Assembly (NCBI RefSeq): GCF_001884045.1
Contig: NZ_MACF01000069.1
Location: forward strand, 78,259-142,258
Source: Bacillus mobilis
Lineage (GTDB): Bacteria; Bacillota; Bacilli; Bacillales; Bacillaceae_G
Length of the DNA: 64,000 bases
Direction: 5' to 3'
Within the stretch, counting starts at the first letter, position 1; each line of letters opens with the position of its first letter. Shown piece by piece: positions 56,133-63,300 of this stretch. The notes under the pieces are model-generated. The model was not told the origin of the DNA. It did not search any database and worked only from the letters and a program-made list of their open reading frames with translations. A program made the position numbers and the translations under genes.

Positions 56133-57032
56133 TCATTGCATACCTTCAAATACTCGTAAGCCTGCACCAGTAACTCCATTATTTTGCGCCAATGTACTGA
56201 TGCTCATCTGCTCCAAAAGATGTTGTTGCTCTGGAAGCTGATACCTTTTCAGCTTCTCTTTAATCAACTCCAGTAGAAATGGATTTTTCACAATGACACT
56301 GCCACCAAAAACCATTTTATGCGGATCTAATAAACATGAAATCTTATAAAGACCTTGAGCTAAATAATCAGTTACCTCATTGATGATGGACTGATATTCT
56401 GGTACCCCATTTATATAACTAGCAAAAACATCCTTTGTTGAAATCGTATCTACCTGTAAGTCCCTTTCGGCTATTCTCTGAATCCCTGGCCCAGCAGCAA
56501 TTTTTTCTAATCGTTCATTGCCCCCTCTCGAGAGGACAGGAATCAAACCCAGTTCTCCAGCAAATCCTGCCCCCCTAAAAAATGAGCCTTTATGAATGAT
56601 AGAACAAGATATTCCCGTACTTATAGTCACGTAGACAAAGGTTTCATCCTCTTTTACATGTGCTGCTCTCCATTCGGCATAAGCCGCCATATAGACATCA
56701 TTGTCAATCGTGATCCGCTGAATACCGAATTGCTCTTGCAAACGGACCGAAATAGGAAACTGCCTCCAAGGTAAATTGTTTTGAAAAACGGCAATTCCCT
56801 TCTCGAAATCCACTTTTCCCGGCACCCCAACACCAATTCCCTCGATATCCGCGATGGAAATCGATGATTTTCTGAGAACTTGCTCCACAGCTTCTACAAC
56901 TTTACCAAACATTTTTTCTCGGTCTGAAGGATCACTTTTTATTTCCGCTCGTTCAAGCAGTTCACCTGTGTCCGAAATGACTCCCGCTGCAATCTTCGTT
57001 CCCCCAATATCAATGCCGACTGCCTTTTTCAT
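56133..57032 (-). CDS. ROK-family sugar kinase, probable GalNAc kinase
   Basis: A 299-residue ROK kinase: ATP loop VGIDIGGTKIAAGV (3-16), GIGVGVPGKVD (near 67), catalytic Asp in ITIDNDVYMAAYAEW (near 105-118) and ISTGISCSIIHKGSFFRGAGFAGELG (about 135-160). The usual zinc motif CxCGxxGCxE and the preceding GExGH His are missing (ELGLIPVLSRGGNERLE instead), so this is a zinc-free ROK member. It has no helix-turn-helix, so it is an enzyme rather than a repressor. In this context it most likely phosphorylates GalNAc released by the phosphorylase at C6. First gene after the DUF6903-type ORF, separated by 108 nt. Confidence 0.82.
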   Translation of the reverse strand: MKKAVGIDIGGTKIAAGVISDTGELLERAEIKSDPSDREKMFGKVVEAVEQVLRKSSISIADIEGIGVGVPGKVDFEKGIAVFQNNLPWRQFPISVRLQEQFGIQRITIDNDVYMAAYAEWRAAHVKEDETFVYVTISTGISCSIIHKGSFFRGAGFAGELGLIPVLSRGGNERLEKIAAGPGIQRIAERDLQVDTISTKDVFASYINGVPEYQSIINEVTDYLAQGLYKISCLLDPHKMVFGGSVIVKNPFLLELIKEKLKRYQLPEQQHLLEQMSISTLAQNNGVTGAGLRVFEGMQ

Positions 57033-57140
57033 TTGTCCGCACCCCTAGGTTTGTATTTGAAGTATTGAGTAATTTTCTATACTTGTTATCGTTGAACATA
57101 TATGTGCGATTCCTTGATTAATTCACTTGCCCTGGTTGAT

Positions 57141-57308
57141 TTATACGTATTTCCGATTGTAGTCATAAAGTAGCCCTAAGAGACCAGCTAATCCAATCAA
57201 CATCATACCTAATTCGAATTTACCAGCTGTCTTTTGATAGATGATAATTAAAGACAGGCATACGATAAACACAACAATTTTAATAATGAATAAAATATTA
57301 CCCTTCAT
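57141..57308 (-). CDS. DUF6903-type small membrane protein, 55 residues
   Basis: Read directly from DNA: ATGAAGGGTAATATT overlaps the last 11 nt of the phosphorylase gene (its stop TAA lies within), then 55 codons and TAA at 57141-57143. Sequence MKGNILFIIKIVVFIVCLSL... with a second helix ELGMMLIGLAGLLGLL and a YDYNRKYV end gives two membrane helices with a short basic loop. Proteins of this type (DUF6903) recur beside GH112 genes in Firmicutes as far as I recall. Tight translational coupling implies a function linked to the phosphorylase or its transporter. Unknown biochemistry. Confidence 0.65.
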   Translation of the reverse strand: MKGNILFIIKIVVFIVCLSLIIIYQKTAGKFELGMMLIGLAGLLGLLYDYNRKYV

Positions 57309-59469
57309 TTAAAACGTCCTCCCATCTGATTTCACTAGGTGCCAATGTCACTTCTTTTCTGTTTCCTTGTCCGTCGTATACAACTGTCTTTTGTTCGATC
57401 ATCGAGTTGTTAACAATCGCCATTTTTTGAATAGATGGATATGCATGGACTTCACAATAAATGTTGCTCGCATGATACTTTTGAAATTCTCCTTCTTTAT
57501 TAGCAGCATAGTATAACGCACGCATTAGCAGACGTGTATTTTCTTCACTGTATGGCAGCCCTGCTATATAGACAGCTCTCCCTTCTCCAAACGGATGACT
57601 TGAAAGATGAACTTCTCCATTTGAATATTCGATTATTTCGGTTTTATCTGATAACGCATAAATGTTTTTCATTCCTTCTCCAAAATCAAATTGGGTGCTG
57701 TCAGCAGAAATAAAGTGATTTTCGACAGGATTAATAAAATATTTATCTGTTGATAAGCTAAATCCTAATTCTTTGTCAACACCTAAGACGTTCGCCAATT
57801 GAAAATAATGTCCTTCATGCTGATAGGCTGTCGGTTCGCCAATCCCTATGAAACCTCCACCGTTATACATCCAGGCCCTAATTGTAGTGACTAACTTTTC
57901 ATTAATCCAATTAGCCCCTCCTGAAAAAGCTGTGCCTACATCGCCGGCATTAATGATAACGTCAATGTCCTTAGGTATACCTTCGTTAATGACATCATCA
58001 AAACTAATGAACGAAACTTCCACAGCTGCCCCGCTCAAAGATTCCAAAACACCTAAATAAGAATAAATTTGTTTATACCATAGAGCGTGAGCAACCATAT
58101 GTGTTTGCCAAGTTCTCAACTTGCCCCAAGAATTCAAAATTGCAACTTTAAGACCGCTGTATGGTTGAACACCTTTAATCGTGTCATGAATTTCACGAAA
58201 TTCCTCGGTAACTTTTTCAATATAGGAGATAAATTCCGGGAATTGATAAGCTAGACTTAAATAACCGCCATAGCCGATACGATCAACAGGGTTCCGTAAT
58301 AACGCTCTGCGTGCCGTTAACCAGTTTTCATTCGCTTCAATCGTCGGGTTGTTACCTTCGTAAAAAGTGTCTGGGAAGAAATAGGGTAAGAAACGCCCTT
58401 CTGTGTAACGAACATGTGGTATATCAGCAATCATACGTAGTGTAGCTCCGCCGCCCACACTGCCTACAACTGCGTCCAATCCGATATTTTCGAAGTATTT
58501 TCCATATGGTTCTGTACCAATCCAATTATCACCAAGGAACATCATTGCTTCTTTTCCACTTTCATGGACGATATCCACAAGTTTCTTTGCTTCTTCAGCA
58601 ACAAACTTATGAACAAAATCTATATAATCTAAAAACGCAGGAGTTGGAATTCGAAACGCGGTATTATAATAACCTTGATCAACTATGTCCTCTGGTCTTA
58701 AGCGATAGCCCTTTTCTTTTTCAAAGGCATCCAAAGCAGCAACTGAAACACTAGCACCATATCCGAACCAATCGACAAATTTCTCTTTGCCAAGATTATT
58801 AAATACAAGGGTAAAATGATAGAAAAACGTTGTAAATCTGACCACATCTGTATCTGGATTTTCTGTCAGCCATTGTTTTAAATAGGTTTTCATAAATTCA
58901 TTGGAATGTGGCTGCCTCACATCAAAAGGAATATCATGTGGCTTATCGCCCCAATTATTTGTAATATGATTGTACATTTGAGTTGGATCCCAAATTGCAT
59001 ATACTAGGAATGAAACCGTATATTCATGCCAAGGAATCGCCTTCGTAATCAAAACACAATTTTTCTCTTCGTTTACTTCCCAATCATTCACGTCAACAAT
59101 TTCTCCTGTTGTCCGGTCAATAACCTCCCAGTATTTTTTAGGACTGTGAATGTAATCCGGCTTTAATTGTTTCTCAAAGTAGCCTTTCATAAAATTAATT
59201 TCAAGGTTGTCAGTAAGCGCAGTATTGAACAAACTCATTAAATACAGTTGCTGGCATTCATCCATGTGCTTCTCTGCGAACTCATTGTGAGCTCGAGCAA
59301 CAAAATAGGTCGTATAAATTTTCGCATCCAATTGTTTAATATCATCGTCTAGTTTCGTTCCATCACTATCACGAATCGCATCCGCACCCCATCGTTCCAT
59401 CAATTCTTTTGTTTCCTTAAGAAAATTTTCTTCACTCGGTAAAGTAACACGGCCTTTTTTCTTTTTCAT
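57298..59469 (-). CDS. GH112 galacto-N-biose/lacto-N-biose phosphorylase
   Basis: A 723-residue cytoplasmic enzyme of full GH112 length. The family opening RWGADAIRDSDGTKLDD is present (near 26-42) and the general-acid Asp314 lies in MFLGDNWIGTEPYG, equivalent in position to D313 of Bifidobacterium GLNBP. It performs phosphorolysis of Gal-beta-1,3-HexNAc to Gal-1-phosphate and GalNAc or GlcNAc, saving an ATP. The neighbourhood of GH101 enzymes that release Gal-beta-1,3-GalNAc indicates galacto-N-biose as the natural substrate. GH112 also contains Gal-beta-1,4-Rha phosphorylases, which the context argues against. Starts 12 nt after the permease gene; the downstream small ORF overlaps it. Confidence 0.93.
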   Translation of the reverse strand: MKKKKGRVTLPSEENFLKETKELMERWGADAIRDSDGTKLDDDIKQLDAKIYTTYFVARAHNEFAEKHMDECQQLYLMSLFNTALTDNLEINFMKGYFEKQLKPDYIHSPKKYWEVIDRTTGEIVDVNDWEVNEEKNCVLITKAIPWHEYTVSFLVYAIWDPTQMYNHITNNWGDKPHDIPFDVRQPHSNEFMKTYLKQWLTENPDTDVVRFTTFFYHFTLVFNNLGKEKFVDWFGYGASVSVAALDAFEKEKGYRLRPEDIVDQGYYNTAFRIPTPAFLDYIDFVHKFVAEEAKKLVDIVHESGKEAMMFLGDNWIGTEPYGKYFENIGLDAVVGSVGGGATLRMIADIPHVRYTEGRFLPYFFPDTFYEGNNPTIEANENWLTARRALLRNPVDRIGYGGYLSLAYQFPEFISYIEKVTEEFREIHDTIKGVQPYSGLKVAILNSWGKLRTWQTHMVAHALWYKQIYSYLGVLESLSGAAVEVSFISFDDVINEGIPKDIDVIINAGDVGTAFSGGANWINEKLVTTIRAWMYNGGGFIGIGEPTAYQHEGHYFQLANVLGVDKELGFSLSTDKYFINPVENHFISADSTQFDFGEGMKNIYALSDKTEIIEYSNGEVHLSSHPFGEGRAVYIAGLPYSEENTRLLMRALYYAANKEGEFQKYHASNIYCEVHAYPSIQKMAIVNNSMIEQKTVVYDGQGNRKEVTLAPSEIRWEDVLNEG

Positions 59470-59481
59470 GTAAATCCTCCT

Positions 59482-60471
59482 CTAATCCTTTAAACCACCA
59501 AGGGTCATTCCTTGTGTTAATTTTTTTTGAACAATGATGTATAAAATCAAAGTGGGTAGCATGACAAGAACCATGCCTGCATACATTTGACCATAGTTCG
59601 CAGCAGATTTTTGAGCTGCCATCAAGTTCATTAACCCAACAGGTAACGTTTTATTTGGTCCTGGGATTAATGTTAAGGCAATAATGTATTCGTTCCAAAA
59701 GGCAAGAAAATTAAATAAAATGACGGCAATAATACTTGGACGAGCTATAGGAATCATGACTGAAATCATTGTTTTGAAATATCCTGCACCATCGACCAAT
59801 GCCGCTTCCTCATATGTAGATGGAAGCGATTGAAAAAAACTAGACAGCAAGTAAATGGTAAATGGTAACGCCGTCGCCGCATATACCAATGCTAAAACAA
59901 ATAAATTATCTAGTAGAAATCCATCACCAATTTGGCCTTGTAAAAAGGTATCTCCGTCCAATAACATCAAGAAAATTGGAACAACAATGTAGTTCACATT
60001 GATGAATAATCCAGCTTTAAAAAAAGTATTTATTAACTTGCTTCCTCTAAAGGTATACCTTGCCAATACATAGGCTGCTGGTAAGGCCACAATCAATAAA
60101 ATGAGCAGAGCCAACGCGGTTACCATGACTGAATTCAACATATAGGTACCCATGTTTGCTTTTTGGAAAGCATCGATAAAGTTTTGAAAATAGAAACTTT
60201 TCGGCATGGCCCAAGGACTTCCATAAAACTCCGAGTTTTGCTTCACTGAGGCTAAGAAAACCCATGCAACAGGAATAATAATAGAAATTGCTAACGTAAT
60301 CAGTGCTACATATATAAAACAACGATATATTGCTTCTGTAGTCATACCTTTTTGGGACTTAACTTTTTTTGGGGCTTTATAAACTGCTTCTACAATCATT
60401 TCTTTTTCGGTTTCCATCATTTTTGGATCTCGATAAGCTGTTTCTGTTGTCATTCGTTTTTGTGTTTCCAT
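59482..60471 (-). CDS. Sugar ABC transporter permease 2 (MalG-type) with triplicated N-terminal tail
   Basis: A 329-residue permease with six membrane helices. The ATPase-coupling EAA loop is EEAALVDGAGYFKTMISVMIPIARP (near 225-249). Unusually, residues 1-54 are three imperfect 18-residue repeats (METQKRMTTETAYRDPKM, then METEKEMIVEAVYKAPKK, then a third ending RCFIY) before the first helix, while relatives begin near the third unit. The extra tail is hydrophilic and cytoplasmic. It is co-transcribed after permease 1 (15-nt gap). No ATPase gene is in the operon. Confidence 0.9.
   Translation of the reverse strand: METQKRMTTETAYRDPKMMETEKEMIVEAVYKAPKKVKSQKGMTTEAIYRCFIYVALITLAISIIIPVAWVFLASVKQNSEFYGSPWAMPKSFYFQNFIDAFQKANMGTYMLNSVMVTALALLILLIVALPAAYVLARYTFRGSKLINTFFKAGLFINVNYIVVPIFLMLLDGDTFLQGQIGDGFLLDNLFVLALVYAATALPFTIYLLSSFFQSLPSTYEEAALVDGAGYFKTMISVMIPIARPSIIAVILFNFLAFWNEYIIALTLIPGPNKTLPVGLMNLMAAQKSAANYGQMYAGMVLVMLPTLILYIIVQKKLTQGMTLGGLKD
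60310..60471 (-). repeat. Three imperfect 54-nt tandem repeats inside the permease gene
   Basis: Units begin at codons for METQKRMTTE, METEKEMIVE and VKSQKGMTTE; 18 codons each. They preserve the frame. Confidence 0.75.
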
Positions 60472-60485
60472 CTTTTTGGACCTCC

Positions 60486-61376
60486 TTAATACTCCAACAC
60501 TTCCCTTTTAGTGACACCGCTTATAATTGCAGATAATGCGAATGAGAATAGGAAAATGACCACCCCAATAGCCATACCGTAACCGTAAGAAGAATTCGTG
60601 TAAGCCTGCTTATACATGTAGCTTAAAAACACTTCCGTCGATCCGTCGGGTCCCCCACCAGTCATCGCTTGAACGAGTAGAAAACTTAAATTAATCGTAC
60701 TAATAACGAAGAAAGTTAACGTCGTCCGAATGTTATTCCAAATTAACGGTAACGTAATACTGAAAAATTGTCTGACCCGTCCAGCACCTTCCAAAGCAGA
60801 TGCTTCATAAAAACTTTCGGGAATACTTGCCATTGCCGCCATATACATGACCATATAATAACCAATCGCTTGCCAAATGAGTGCCCCGCCAATGCTGTAT
60901 ATGGCAATTTTTTGATTGCCAAGCCACATCTTTTGAAGATTTTCAAGGTTAAATAAAGCAAGTATATTATTTAACAATCCTGTAGTCGGATCATAAACTG
61001 CAGAAAATATTCCCGCGATAACTACAACGGATAAAATATTCGGGAGATAAAAAATAATTTGAAAGAAACTTTTACCTTTTATTTTTTCTCTCGTTAACAA
61101 AGTGGCAAACAAGATCGCCATCACCATCGTGATAAGTGTAACAATAACAATTAATACGATACTGTTTTGGAGAGATCGAAAGAAATTCATATCATTCCAT
61201 AAAATCTTGAAGTTTTCTAATCCAACAAATACCTTATTATTAGAAAATCCTCCCCACTTATATAAGGACATCCTGAATACCTCAATTGTAGGAACAATCA
61301 TAAAAATGGCTAACAGTAGTAGTGCCGGTGCAGTACAAACAAAAATAAAAATTCTTTTTTCTGTTGTCTTATTCAT
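60486..61376 (-). CDS. Sugar ABC transporter permease 1 (MalF-type)
   Basis: A 296-residue permease with six membrane segments. The EAA loop is YEASALEGAGRVRQFFSITLPLIWNN (near 194-219), matching the CUT1 family. Length and the N-terminal APALLLLAIFMIVPTIEVF helix are typical. It forms a heterodimer with permease 2 and docks an MsmX-like ATPase from elsewhere. First helix after a TTT..AGGTGATGGC-type ribosome site. A stem-loop precedes it in the mRNA (61397-61430). Confidence 0.93.
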   Translation of the reverse strand: MNKTTEKRIFIFVCTAPALLLLAIFMIVPTIEVFRMSLYKWGGFSNNKVFVGLENFKILWNDMNFFRSLQNSIVLIVIVTLITMVMAILFATLLTREKIKGKSFFQIIFYLPNILSVVVIAGIFSAVYDPTTGLLNNILALFNLENLQKMWLGNQKIAIYSIGGALIWQAIGYYMVMYMAAMASIPESFYEASALEGAGRVRQFFSITLPLIWNNIRTTLTFFVISTINLSFLLVQAMTGGGPDGSTEVFLSYMYKQAYTNSSYGYGMAIGVVIFLFSFALSAIISGVTKREVLEY

Positions 61377-61396
61377 GCCATCACCTCAGTTAATAG

Positions 61397-61430
61397 GTAC
61401 AATGGTGAAACTAGCTGTTCACCATTGTAC
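61397..61430 (-). promoter_or_regulatory. Perfect 13-bp stem-loop between binding-protein and permease genes
   Basis: GTACAATGGTGAA and TTCACCATTGTAC flank an 8-nt loop in the 69-nt gap. There is no T-run, so it probably protects the upstream mRNA or causes partial termination, raising binding-protein levels over the permeases. Confidence 0.75.
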
Positions 61431-61445
61431 GTAGTGAAAACTAAT

Positions 61446-62789
61446 TTATTTTAATGCAGACCGTAATTGGTCACTCACTTTTTCAACAGAGCTTTGCCAA
61501 TCTTTCACCTTTTTATCACCAGAAATAACACTGTCAATCGTTCTAAATAATGTATCTGGCATACTTACGCCTTCAACGGCTTTCGTTGCAGCAAATCCAC
61601 CTATTCCCACTTTCACTCCATTATCATAGATACTATAGAATGATTTATTTTCACCTGTCAGTTTATTAGAAAGACCTTTGATAGGCTGAATCGCACTCGA
61701 TTCAGCAAAAATTTCAGCTGCCTTATCCGAGTAAACAAACGTCATGAAATCTTTAGCAAGTTGTTTATTTTTAGCTGCTGAAGGAATCCACATTTGTTCA
61801 AAGAAAGTAAATGCATAACGGTCGCTATTAGCATCAATAGTTGGTAAAGGCATCATGCCCCATTCAAACCCTTTAGATCGAGGAGCTTCTTTCATTTCAC
61901 CAACTACCCATGTACCATTTGGCATAAACAAAGCTTTGTTATCGAGAACCAATTGTTGATTTTTTTTGTAGTCTTTATCATTTGCATTCGCAACAGTAGT
62001 TGGTTCTGTGTATTTTCCTAATTTTCCGATAATTTCAAACGATTTCGTTGCTTCAGAACTTTCCCAAACACCATCTGTATATTTCATAGCTTTATTAAAT
62101 ACCTCAGGTCCACCCACCCCTAGTAATAAAGAGTAGAAGAATGTATCAAAGTAGCCTGTTGTAGGATAAGTAAATAATGAAATTCCTTCTGCTTTCGCTT
62201 TATCTCCCAAAGCCCACATCTCATCCCAAGTCTTCGGCACTTCCCAACCTTTTTCTTTTAATAAGCTAGCATTATAGAATAATCCAGTTGGACTATAGAA
62301 CATCGGTGCCATATAAATTTTACCGTCATTATAAGGATTAGTCGCAGGTGTACCAGTAAGCCCTGGTACTAACTTATCTTTAACTTTAACATCTTCACCA
62401 TAAACATTTTTATCAAAAACATCAGTAATGTCTTCTAATGCTTTATCTTTAATCAAAGTTTCTGTTAGTGCCTGTTTTCTCCCGGTTGCCAACAACACAA
62501 CATCCGGATACTTTCCGGCTTTCATATTGGAGCCTATGACATCCTCAAGGTTTTTGTCCACTGTCAATTTAACATCAACTTTTGGATTAGCAGCTTCATA
62601 TGCGTCAATTACTTTACTCCACATCTCTTTACCATAAGCCGATTCAAGTGTTGCCACATGAAGGGTTTGTTTTTCACTGGAGCCTTTACCATCCTTAGAG
62701 TTATCAACTTTTGTAGTATTACCTTGGCAAGCTATTAAACTAAAAGATAACAAAGCTGTCATCCCAGACAACAATAACTTTTTTTTCAT
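61446..62789 (-). CDS. Galacto-N-biose ABC transporter solute-binding lipoprotein (CUT1, SBP family 1)
   Basis: A 447-residue lipoprotein. Signal peptide ends at LSFSLIACQG (Cys about 21), followed by a Ser/Lys/Gly linker. The family 1 pattern is seen in EAANPKVDVKLTVDKNLEDVIGSNMKAGKYPDVVLLATG (about 68-105) and DEMWALGDKAKAEGI near 190. By position in front of two CUT1 permeases and GH112 it is most likely the galacto-N-biose (or lacto-N-biose) receptor, like GltA in bifidobacteria. First gene of the operon, 40 nt after the -10. RBS GGGGGTAAATAAAG. Confidence 0.9.
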   Translation of the reverse strand: MKKKLLLSGMTALLSFSLIACQGNTTKVDNSKDGKGSSEKQTLHVATLESAYGKEMWSKVIDAYEAANPKVDVKLTVDKNLEDVIGSNMKAGKYPDVVLLATGRKQALTETLIKDKALEDITDVFDKNVYGEDVKVKDKLVPGLTGTPATNPYNDGKIYMAPMFYSPTGLFYNASLLKEKGWEVPKTWDEMWALGDKAKAEGISLFTYPTTGYFDTFFYSLLLGVGGPEVFNKAMKYTDGVWESSEATKSFEIIGKLGKYTEPTTVANANDKDYKKNQQLVLDNKALFMPNGTWVVGEMKEAPRSKGFEWGMMPLPTIDANSDRYAFTFFEQMWIPSAAKNKQLAKDFMTFVYSDKAAEIFAESSAIQPIKGLSNKLTGENKSFYSIYDNGVKVGIGGFAATKAVEGVSMPDTLFRTIDSVISGDKKVKDWQSSVEKVSDQLRSALK

Positions 62790-62830
62790 CTTTATTTACC
62801 CCCATCTCCTAATCTTCCTTTCATAATTAA

Positions 62831-62891
62831 AGAATACAAAATGGATAACGCTTTCACAATAAACATCTTGTTCTGTTTTTTAGATATCTTG
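62831..62891 (-). promoter_or_regulatory. ABC/GH112 operon promoter with 21-bp direct repeat (site 4)
   Basis: Minus strand: CAAGAT (62891-62886), CAAGAT (62870-62865), 5 bp, TTGTGA (62859-62854), 17 bp, TATTCT (62836-62831). Confidence 0.78.
62843..62856 (-). promoter_or_regulatory. cre-like CcpA site in the ABC/GH112 promoter
   Basis: TGAAAGCGTTATCC fits the cre consensus in 14 of 16 positions (with flanks) and overlaps the -35 and spacer, a position for direct repression by glucose-type sugars. Confidence 0.65.
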
Positions 62892-62924
62892 CTTTTTACT
62901 GAATATCCCACTAAAATCTTTGTC

Positions 62925-63300
62925 AACTACCCCCACTGAGATAAAGCCTTTCAGTGGGTGCTTGAGTTCGAACGCTAGGTCTTTTCGTCTATCGCTAGAC
63001 AGTTTGACGCTCTAGCATTCATGCCACCTTATGGTAACACCCCAAGTATGTTTTTGGTTGGTACTGACAACGAACGATTGTTTTCCCACTTGCACCACCC
63101 TTTCGAAAAAGAGCAGTTCTTCCTTATGAAAGAAGCCACCACTCAGATGAATCTGGCGTGTACTACAAGCCCCGACAAGTCGAGTACACATGGATGGTTG
63201 ACACACCCACTAAGCTATGCGCGAAGCAACAGCCTTACGTTTTTGCACTTCTAATAGAATCGGCGTTTTTACTTTGAGATTGCCATCCAATTCTACAACT
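62925..63300 (-). ncRNA. Candidate omegaRNA region and right end of the IS element
   Basis: In IS200/IS605 elements the TnpB guide RNA is transcribed with and beyond the 3' end of tnpB. Here the 280 nt after the tnpB stop (63210) hold no credible gene and end in the right-end hairpin CCCACTGA/TCAGTGGG (62932-62958). The GC-balanced, hairpin-prone sequence (GCTAGAGC, AGACCTAGC, CACCATTTT-like stems) matches such RNA ends. The bases beyond about 62925 (AAAGATTTTAGTGGG on the minus strand) would be the guide. Confidence 0.45.
62932..62958 (-). mobile_element. Right-end subterminal hairpin of IS200/IS605-type element
   Basis: 8-bp perfect stem around an 11-nt loop (GATAAAGCCTT). Such imperfect palindromes are bound by TnpA at both ends of these elements. 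The element boundary must lie just to its left, about 35-40 bp from the direct repeat of the operon promoter. The left end lies outside the window. Confidence 0.55.

Noticed and set aside
56133-57032. ROK protein as the missing regulator of the regulon
   Set aside because: It begins directly with the ATP loop and has no N-terminal winged helix, so it is a kinase.
63012-63206. 64-codon minus-strand frame beyond the tnpB stop
   Set aside because: It sits in the omegaRNA/right-end region, has no ribosome site and no family; composition does not look coding.
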